Positions 5,826-10,323 of a stretch of 10,323 nt of DNA are shown in pieces. The notes under the pieces were generated by a model that saw only the letters and a program-made list of their open reading frames with translations, was not told the origin of the DNA and searched no databases. Position numbers and translations under genes: made by a program. Numbering within the stretch: position 1 is the first letter of the stretch; each line of letters begins with the position of its first letter. This stretch comes from Ruminococcus sp. (GTDB lineage Bacteria; Bacillota; Clostridia; Oscillospirales; Acutalibacteraceae), in NCBI GenBank assembly GCA_023667385.1, contig JAMPAE010000039.1:1-10323 (forward strand), in the 5' to 3' direction.

Positions 5826-6131
5826 ATGAAAATTGACATCACACCGATTCTTCAGGTGCTTCTGACTTTGCTTTCAGCAATCATGACAACCTGCATCATT
5901 CCACTTATTAAAACAAGGCTCACTGAAGAAAAGCAGGAAAAGCTCAAATTCTGGGTTGAAATCGCCGTCAAAGCCGCCGAGCAAATCTATGGCAGCAAGG
6001 CGGGTCAGCAGAAAAAGGAATATGTTGTTCAATTTCTGCTTTCAAAAGGCATCGTCTTTGACGTTGACGAAGTTTCCGCAATGATTGAGGGCGCAGTTTT
6101 TGAGCTGACAAAAAAAGAATCAGAAGCATAA
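5826..6131 (+). CDS. LLH-type phage holin
   Basis: This 101-residue protein has a single N-terminal membrane segment (about residues 6-27, TPILQVLLTLLSAIMTTCII). A soluble amphipathic tail follows with LKFWVEIAVKAAEQIYG...KKEYVVQFLLSKGI, the conserved pattern of the LL-H phage holin family. It is expected to oligomerise in the cell membrane and form the lesion through which the unsignalled M23 enzyme reaches the wall. A strong AAGGAGG lies upstream at a slightly long spacing (11 bases). It is the last gene of the cassette; hairpins follow within 60 and 180 bases. The length is normal for the family and the frame is intact. The order fibre - small protein - endolysin - XhlA-like - holin matches the end of a phage late operon. 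Confidence 0.85.
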   Translation: MKIDITPILQVLLTLLSAIMTTCIIPLIKTRLTEEKQEKLKFWVEIAVKAAEQIYGSKAGQQKKEYVVQFLLSKGIVFDVDEVSAMIEGAVFELTKKESEA

Positions 6132-6154
6132 CATACTTTTTTGATAATCTGTTA

Positions 6155-6303
6155 GACTGCCGATAAAGGCATGACCGTGTATAAGATTCAGCGACATAGC
6201 TTAATGCTGTGCCGCTGAATTTGTTAATATATATTCTTAATTTTAAGCATCTGTTTCTGTTACATAGTTTTTCTTGTGCACAGTCATGTCTTTATCGACA
6301 GTC
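6155..6303. repeat. Imperfect 31-bp inverted repeat pair around the cassette terminator
   Basis: Bases 6155-6185 and the reverse complement of 6273-6303 match at 26 of 31 positions, and all five differences are transitions. The arms are 87 bases apart. The left arm touches the hairpin at 6186-6220. I see no target-site duplication outside the arms and no gene inside. It could be a small miniature-element remnant, a large cruciform or RNA fold, or two related 3'-end sequences meeting tail to tail. Confidence 0.6.
6186..6230 (+). terminator. Terminator-like hairpin after the holin gene
   Basis: Bases 6186-6193 pair with 6213-6220 (8 bp). After one A-C mismatch, 6195-6200 pairs with 6206-6211 (6 bp, one G-U) around a TTAAT loop. 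A moderately T-rich tract follows (6220-6225, TTTGTT). It lies about 55 bases past the holin stop and probably ends most cassette transcripts. The U-tract is imperfect. Confidence 0.55.
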
Positions 6304-6308
6304 GGAAC

Positions 6309-6333
6309 GCCCTGCATTGCAAGGTGCTTTTTT
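6309..6333 (+). terminator. Second plus-strand terminator candidate
   Basis: GCCCTGC (6309-6315) pairs with GCAAGGTGC (6319-6327) across an ATT loop with two single-base bulges, followed by six T (6328-6333). It lies just after the right inverted-repeat arm and 6 bases before the end of the convergent minus-strand gene. It would stop plus-strand read-through into that gene. The bulges make it weaker than a textbook terminator. Confidence 0.5.
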
Positions 6334-6339
6334 ACTATA

Positions 6340-6993
6340 TTACTGTGCTTGAATTGCACTGACATAATAGCTGCCATCGCTGTTTTTTCTCAGCGTCACT
6401 CTCACATATTTTGCAGGTTCAGGTGCAACCATGTTGCCGTTGCTGTCCTGCTCCCAGTCCTCACCTGCAAGGTACCCGACAGAAAGCACAATGGTGTTGT
6501 TTCTTTCCGTTGCTTCAACCACCTTCGGCGTGTAAATCGGGGTTATACCCGTGATGGGAATGATGTAGCACTTCTTTTTGGCGCTATATTGAAATTCGAT
6601 TCCGCCGCCGTCAACGGTTGAATGGGTCAGCTTCACGTCATTGCCGAAAAGAGAAGCAAAGCGCTGCTCAACCTCTTTTTGCGGAAGCATCATGCCGTCT
6701 CCTGCATATTCATATTTATCCGGGTCGATGTTATCATCCAAAATTGACCATATTGAAATTGCAATCAACTGTGCTTTATCAGCTTTCGATACGTCATCGA
6801 AGGTGTCGGGGTCATTCATAATTACAGGGGCAATGAAGCTTTCATATTCACGAAGCTGTTCGGAGTTATCCGTTGCATCGCCGATTTTGCCTGCCAAAAA
6901 GCTCACAACGCTTATTATGCCGATGACAACAAGCGCAATCACAACAATGCCGACTATGTAATTGAGTGCCTTACGTGGCTTCTTTTCTTCCAT
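6340..6993 (-). CDS. Membrane-anchored extracytoplasmic protein of unknown function
   Basis: I do not recognise this 217-residue protein. It starts with a short basic cytoplasmic stretch (MEEKKPRKAL) and one hydrophobic segment (about 12-34). An outward-facing soluble domain of about 180 residues follows, so it probably has an N-in, C-out orientation. The outer part is helical to about 105 (EYESFIAPVIMNDPDTFDDV...KAQLIAISIWSILDD) and then turns beta-rich, ending in VRVTLRKNSDGSYYVSAIQ. No Cys lipobox, catalytic motif or sortase signal is visible. The ATG at 6993 has a strong GGGAGGTG ribosome site. It has its own consensus promoter downstream of proA, so it is probably regulated apart from the proline genes. 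It converges on the phage-type cassette. The fold might be an NTF2-like or similar small domain, but I cannot support that from the sequence. Confidence 0.82.
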   Translation of the reverse strand: MEEKKPRKALNYIVGIVVIALVVIGIISVVSFLAGKIGDATDNSEQLREYESFIAPVIMNDPDTFDDVSKADKAQLIAISIWSILDDNIDPDKYEYAGDGMMLPQKEVEQRFASLFGNDVKLTHSTVDGGGIEFQYSAKKKCYIIPITGITPIYTPKVVEATERNNTIVLSVGYLAGEDWEQDSNGNMVAPEPAKYVRVTLRKNSDGSYYVSAIQAQ

Positions 6994-7057
6994 GATAACA
7001 CCTCCCTCAAAGTAATTTTTTATAAACTATCGTTTTAATCAGAGCTTCTATATGTTT

Positions 7058-7086
7058 ATGTTAGCACATTGAAAAATATTTGTCAA
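7058..7086 (-). promoter_or_regulatory. Promoter of the membrane-anchored unknown gene
   Basis: On the minus strand, TTGACA (7086-7081, perfect) and TAACAT (7063-7058) are separated by 17 bases, with a predicted start near 7051. It lies just past the proA stop. The 5' leader is about 57 bases and opens with the GAAGCTCTGATTAA sequence that also occurs upstream of the ABC ATPase gene. Confidence 0.72.
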
Positions 7087-7095
7087 ACTTCGGCT

Positions 7096-8355
7096 TCATC
7101 TGATCTGACCGTCGCCGTTGATGATATATTTGATTGTTGTAAGTTCAGGCAAACCAAGCGGTCCCCTTGTGTGAAGTTTCTGCGTTGAAATGCCGATTTC
7201 TGCACCGAAGCCAAACTCGCCGCCATCGGTGAACCTTGTTGATGCGTTGACATAAACCGCTGCGGAATCAATGCATGAGGTAAACTTCCTGCTGTTTTGA
7301 TAGTTATCGGTTACAATGCAATCGCTGTGACCGGTTGAATACTTCGTGATGTGCTCAATTGCCTCGTCAATGCTGCCAACAATTTTCACGCTGATTTCAT
7401 AGCCGAGGTACTCTTTGCCGAAATCCTCCTCGGTTGCCGGGTATGTGCCGTCAATGATGGCGGCTGCTTCACTGTCTGCATGAATGATGACATTTGATTC
7501 GTCAAGCCTTGATTTGATCATCGGCAAAGCCTTTGCGGCAACCGCACGGTGAATCACAAGGCTTTCGCAAGCGTTGCAAACTGACGGACGTGAAACTTTT
7601 GCGTTATTGATGATTTCAACAGCCATGTCAAGGTTTGCAAATTCATCAACATAAACGTGGCAGTTGCCTGTGCCTGTTTCAATGACGGGAACTGTTGCAT
7701 TTTGCACACAGGCTTTGATGAGCCCTGCACCACCCCTTGGAATCAGCACATCAACATAATCATTGAGCGTCATGAGTGCATTTGCGCTTTCTCTTGTTGT
7801 GTTTTCAACAAGCTGAATGCAATCGGCAGGAAGCCCTGCTTTTTCAACTGCTGCCCTCATTGTGTCAACAATTGCCTTGTTTGAGTTGAATGCTTCTTTG
7901 CCGCCACGCAAAATGACTGCATTTCCCGATTTCAGGCAAAGTGCCGCCGCATCAGCAGTTACATTCGGTCTTGCTTCAAAAATCACGGCAACAACACCAA
8001 GCGGTACTGTCACCTTTTCAACTGTCATGCCGTTTGGGTTCTTAACGCCGCTGAGTACCCTGCCAACAGGGTCATCAAGCGTAATAATTTTGCGCACTGC
8101 ATCAGCAATACCGGCGATTCGCTTTTCGTCAAGTGCAAGGCGGTCAAGCATGGTTTCATTCATACCGCCTGCTTTCGCCGCCTCAAAATCTTGTTTGTTT
8201 TTCTCAATTATATATGATGCGTTTTGGCTGAGCGCAGAAGCTATGAGCTCCAGCGCTGCATTTTTTTGGTTTGTGCCTGCCGTCATGAGCACACGCTCGG
8301 CTTTTTTGGCTTTTTTTCCAAGCTCGGCAACAGCTTGCTTAACTTCATTTTGCAT
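7096..8355 (-). CDS. proA: Gamma-glutamyl phosphate reductase (glutamate-5-semialdehyde dehydrogenase)
   Basis: This cytoplasmic enzyme reduces gamma-glutamyl phosphate with NADPH to glutamate-5-semialdehyde, the second step of proline synthesis. The product is 419 residues, the normal family length. Hallmarks in order are IFEARPNVTADAAALCLKSG (about 125-144), the adjoining ILRGGKEA, VLIPRGGAGLI (about 203-213), ETGTGNCHVYVD (about 226-237), the catalytic Cys260 in SRPSVCNACESL, and EIGISTQKLHTRGPLGL (about 386-402). The start is the ATG at 8355, with GGAG 10 bases upstream; the in-frame TTG at 8370 overlaps that site and is not used. It lies 36 bases after proB and is surely cotranscribed with it, since the two enzymes share an unstable intermediate. 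A separate promoter begins beyond its 3' end. Nothing about it is unusual. Confidence 0.97.
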   Translation of the reverse strand: MQNEVKQAVAELGKKAKKAERVLMTAGTNQKNAALELIASALSQNASYIIEKNKQDFEAAKAGGMNETMLDRLALDEKRIAGIADAVRKIITLDDPVGRVLSGVKNPNGMTVEKVTVPLGVVAVIFEARPNVTADAAALCLKSGNAVILRGGKEAFNSNKAIVDTMRAAVEKAGLPADCIQLVENTTRESANALMTLNDYVDVLIPRGGAGLIKACVQNATVPVIETGTGNCHVYVDEFANLDMAVEIINNAKVSRPSVCNACESLVIHRAVAAKALPMIKSRLDESNVIIHADSEAAAIIDGTYPATEEDFGKEYLGYEISVKIVGSIDEAIEHITKYSTGHSDCIVTDNYQNSRKFTSCIDSAAVYVNASTRFTDGGEFGFGAEIGISTQKLHTRGPLGLPELTTIKYIINGDGQIR

Positions 8356-8391
8356 TTTGAAACACTCCAATCGTTTCTTAATGGGATTAAA

Positions 8392-9183
8392 TTAATTCAG
8401 GACTTCCCTGAAAATGGTTCCGATCTGACGTCCGTCAATCAGCTTATATATATCCTGCGGTGCAGTTCCGTTCATGACAACTGTTGGAATACCCGCATTA
8501 TTTGCAATTTCCGCCGCATGAATTTTTGTGATCATGCCGCCTGTGCCACGGTTTGAGCCTGCTCCGCCTGCAAGCGCCTTGATGCCATCGTCAATTCTGT
8601 CAACAACGGGAATCAGCCTTGCCTCCGGGTTTTCCATCGGGTTGGAATCAAACAAACCGTCGATGTCTGTCAGAATAATCAAACCGTCAGCATTGATGAG
8701 TGCGGCAACAATTGCGGAAAGGCTGTCGTTATCACCATAGACGATTTCTTCGGTTGCAACGCTGTCGTTTTCGTTAACAATGGGGATTGCACCATATTCA
8801 AACAGCTTTTCAAAGGTATTTGTGAGGTTAGCCCTGCGCTCATCGTTTTCAAAGTCACTTTTTGTGACAAGAAGCTGACCCACCTTTTGACCGTATTCAC
8901 CGAAAAATTTGTCATACATGAACATAAGCTCACATTGACCAACGGTTGCCGCCGCCTGCCTGCCGGGGATGTCCTGCGGTCGCTCGGCAAGCCCAAGCTT
9001 TCCAACGCCAACACCGATTGCGCCCGAAGTCACAAGCACAATGTCAATTCCGCTGTTGTGCAAATCCGCAAGCACACTGCAAAGCTTAATCATGCGCCTG
9101 ATGTTCATTTTTCCTGTTTCATATGTAAGGGTGGACGTTCCCACCTTGATTACGATTCGTTTTGCATTTTGAAAATTTTTCAT
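8392..9183 (-). CDS. proB: Glutamate 5-kinase, short form without PUA domain
   Basis: This enzyme phosphorylates glutamate with ATP to gamma-glutamyl phosphate, the first and normally proline-inhibited step of proline synthesis. The amino-acid-kinase fold is complete: RIVIKVGTSTLT (about 9-20), LVTSGAIGVGVGKLG (about 50-64), IPIVNENDSVATEE (about 133-146), YGDNDSLSA (about 149-157), LTDIDGLFDSNP (about 171-182) and GTGGMITKIHAAEIA (about 213-227). At 263 residues from the ATG at 9183 it ends after the kinase domain, whereas the roughly 370-residue forms carry a C-terminal PUA domain. The start is uncertain. The ATG at 9183 has AAGGA too close (2 bases) and AAAGGA rather far. The alternative GTG at 9222 overlaps the preceding stop as GTGA and adds 13 residues but has no ribosome site. 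I prefer 9183 because homology begins at about NAKRIVIKVG. Confidence 0.93.
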   Translation of the reverse strand: MKNFQNAKRIVIKVGTSTLTYETGKMNIRRMIKLCSVLADLHNSGIDIVLVTSGAIGVGVGKLGLAERPQDIPGRQAAATVGQCELMFMYDKFFGEYGQKVGQLLVTKSDFENDERRANLTNTFEKLFEYGAIPIVNENDSVATEEIVYGDNDSLSAIVAALINADGLIILTDIDGLFDSNPMENPEARLIPVVDRIDDGIKALAGGAGSNRGTGGMITKIHAAEIANNAGIPTVVMNGTAPQDIYKLIDGRQIGTIFREVLN

Positions 9184-9218
9184 TTCCTTTTGAGCAATCC
9201 TTTCTGCGGGGCTTATTT

Positions 9219-10323
9219 TCACTGAAAATCAGTTGTTAAAATATCCTTGTAAAACTTCTTCGACTTCACTTTGCCAACTGCGGTGAATGCTGCATTCTCA
9301 AGCCTGAGATATTTTTGGGCTGCACATTTTGCCTGCTCAAGCGTGATTGCACGGATACCGTTGATGATGCTGTCATCGTCGATGAATTTTGAAAGCATGA
9401 GTTGACTGTAGCCAAATGAGGAAAGCTGCGACTGCGGCTGTTCCCTGCTCATGATGAGGCTTGAAATAAGCTTTTCCTTTGCGGTTGCAAGCTCAGTTTC
9501 AGTCAGTGACGAAGCAAAGATTCTGATGATTTTGCAGGTTTCTTCAAGCGCTGCCTGTTGTGAATCAGGCGAAAGGCTCATTGAAACCGCAATGTAACCG
9601 CCGCCGAGATAGCGTCCGAGCCAAGCACCGATTTCATAAACCAAACCAAGCTGCTCACGTATGCGCTGATTGAGCCTTGATGAGCTGCCGTTTCCAAGGA
9701 TGAACAGACAAACCTGCAAGGCGTGCAAATCCTCATGCTCAATGCCAACTCCGTCAAAGGAGATGACAATGTGCGTTTGCTCGAAGCTGCGTTTTTTCAA
9801 AGTGAAAGCCTGTTTGAACGCAATCGGCTTTGATTCAACAGGGTTGTTTGTGCAAACCAAATCAGCAAAATACTCCTTGATTTTTTCGAGCATCTTTTCT
9901 TCATCAAAATTGCCCGAAATTCCAATTACCATGCGTTCAGGAACATAATACCTCTTAATCTGATCTTTAAAATTCTCTTTTTGAAAAGAAACGATACTTT
10001 CTTTTGAGCCGAGGATTTGGAGTGCAATTGAATCGCCCTCAAAAATTGCGCTTTCGTTTGTTTCAAAGCAAACATCCGACGGATCATCCTCACACATTGC
10101 AATCTCTTCAGCGATTACCCCTTTTTCCGTTTCGATGTCATTTTCATCAAGGCGTGGATTTTTGATCATATCGAACAAAATATCAGCCGCACCGAGAATC
10201 TGATAATCGAGTGCACGGGTATAAAAGAAAGTATATTCCTTGGTTGTATACGCATTGACGGACGCACCGATTCTGTCCATGCCCTCGGCAATTTCAAAAG
10301 CAGAGCGCTTTTTTGAGCCTTTG
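9219..10323 (-). CDS. M16-family zinc metallopeptidase, N-terminus cut by window edge
   Basis: This is a processing-peptidase-like protease of the insulinase/MPP-beta family. The frame is open at the right edge; 367 residues are present and begin KGSKKRSAFEIAEGM. In relatives this stretch directly follows the zinc-binding HxxEH, so that motif and roughly 50 residues lie outside the window. The downstream metal-ligand glutamate region is present (ETEKGVIAEEIAMCEDDPSD). The second domain carries NGSSSRLNQRIREQLGLVYEIGAW, the conserved Arg/Tyr region of M16 C-terminal halves. No signal peptide can be judged from the part present. Its stop (TGA, 9221-9219) overlaps a possible GTG start of proB, so the two genes are closely coupled. 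A link of the peptidase to proline metabolism is not established and may be only positional. Catalytic competence cannot be checked here. Confidence 0.9.
   Translation of the reverse strand, partial: KGSKKRSAFEIAEGMDRIGASVNAYTTKEYTFFYTRALDYQILGAADILFDMIKNPRLDENDIETEKGVIAEEIAMCEDDPSDVCFETNESAIFEGDSIALQILGSKESIVSFQKENFKDQIKRYYVPERMVIGISGNFDEEKMLEKIKEYFADLVCTNNPVESKPIAFKQAFTLKKRSFEQTHIVISFDGVGIEHEDLHALQVCLFILGNGSSSRLNQRIREQLGLVYEIGAWLGRYLGGGYIAVSMSLSPDSQQAALEETCKIIRIFASSLTETELATAKEKLISSLIMSREQPQSQLSSFGYSQLMLSKFIDDDSIINGIRAITLEQAKCAAQKYLRLENAAFTAVGKVKSKKFYKDILTTDFQ

Noticed and set aside
3609..6131. Complete prophage
   Set aside because: Only the fibre and lysis end is present, and host genes flank it on both sides; no integrase, structural or packaging gene and no att-like direct repeat were seen in the window.
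8356..8370. TTG start upstream for proA
   Set aside because: It overlaps the GGAG ribosome site of the ATG at 8355, and the shorter form matches the family length.
7817..8395. 192-codon plus-strand open frame opposite proA
   Set aside because: It lies wholly antisense to a certain proA and has low-complexity Ser/Ala composition typical of a shadow frame.
1..10323. tRNA, rRNA, CRISPR arrays, transposases
   Set aside because: None of these was seen: no regularly spaced repeats, no tRNA-like cloverleaf and no transposase motifs were recognised on either strand by eye.

Overview
The window looks like a chromosomal segment of a low-to-moderate-GC Firmicute, most likely a gut Clostridia (Oscillospiraceae/Ruminococcaceae-like). 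This rests on the Shine-Dalgarno-rich starts (AGGAGG, AAAGGAG), sigma-A promoters of the TTGACA-17-TAAAAT kind, a short glutamate 5-kinase without a PUA domain, a BMP-family lipoprotein with a clostridial-type sequence, and phage proteins of clostridial siphophage type. The genus cannot be named from the sequence alone.

Layout. Bases 1-3187 (minus strand) form a purine salvage and uptake block read right to left: xpt (xanthine phosphoribosyltransferase), a BMP-family substrate-binding lipoprotein, and a two-domain ABC ATPase that runs off the left edge. Permease genes would be expected beyond that edge. Bases 3188-3608 are a 421-bp divergent regulatory region. It holds a minus-strand promoter and structured leader for xpt and, on the plus strand, a LexA-box-like palindrome, a near-consensus promoter and a strong hairpin plus U-tract placed before the first gene. 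Bases 3609-6131 (plus strand) are five tightly packed phage-type genes: a tail-fibre/baseplate-like protein, a small coiled-coil protein, an M23 endopeptidase with an SH3-like C-terminus (endolysin), an XhlA-like membrane protein and an LLH-type holin. One or two terminators follow. No capsid, portal, terminase, tail-tube, integrase or repressor gene lies in the window, and ordinary housekeeping genes flank the cassette on both sides. Bases 6340-6993 (minus) encode a membrane-anchored protein of unknown function with its own promoter. Bases 7096-10323 (minus) hold M16 metallopeptidase (5' end missing), proB and proA, probably one transcription unit carrying the first two steps of proline synthesis from glutamate.

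The part most worth attention is the plus-strand cassette. It looks like the distal end of a phage late operon (fibre plus lysis) kept as a self-contained, intact unit under its own promoter. An SOS-type operator lies just upstream, and a leader terminator would stop most transcripts unless it is overcome. The inferred picture is a doubly gated, DNA-damage-responsive lysis or release module. The sequence shows the parts directly; the function is inference. The cassette could also be a remnant left by deletion of a prophage, or a unit serving a phage or particle encoded elsewhere in the genome.
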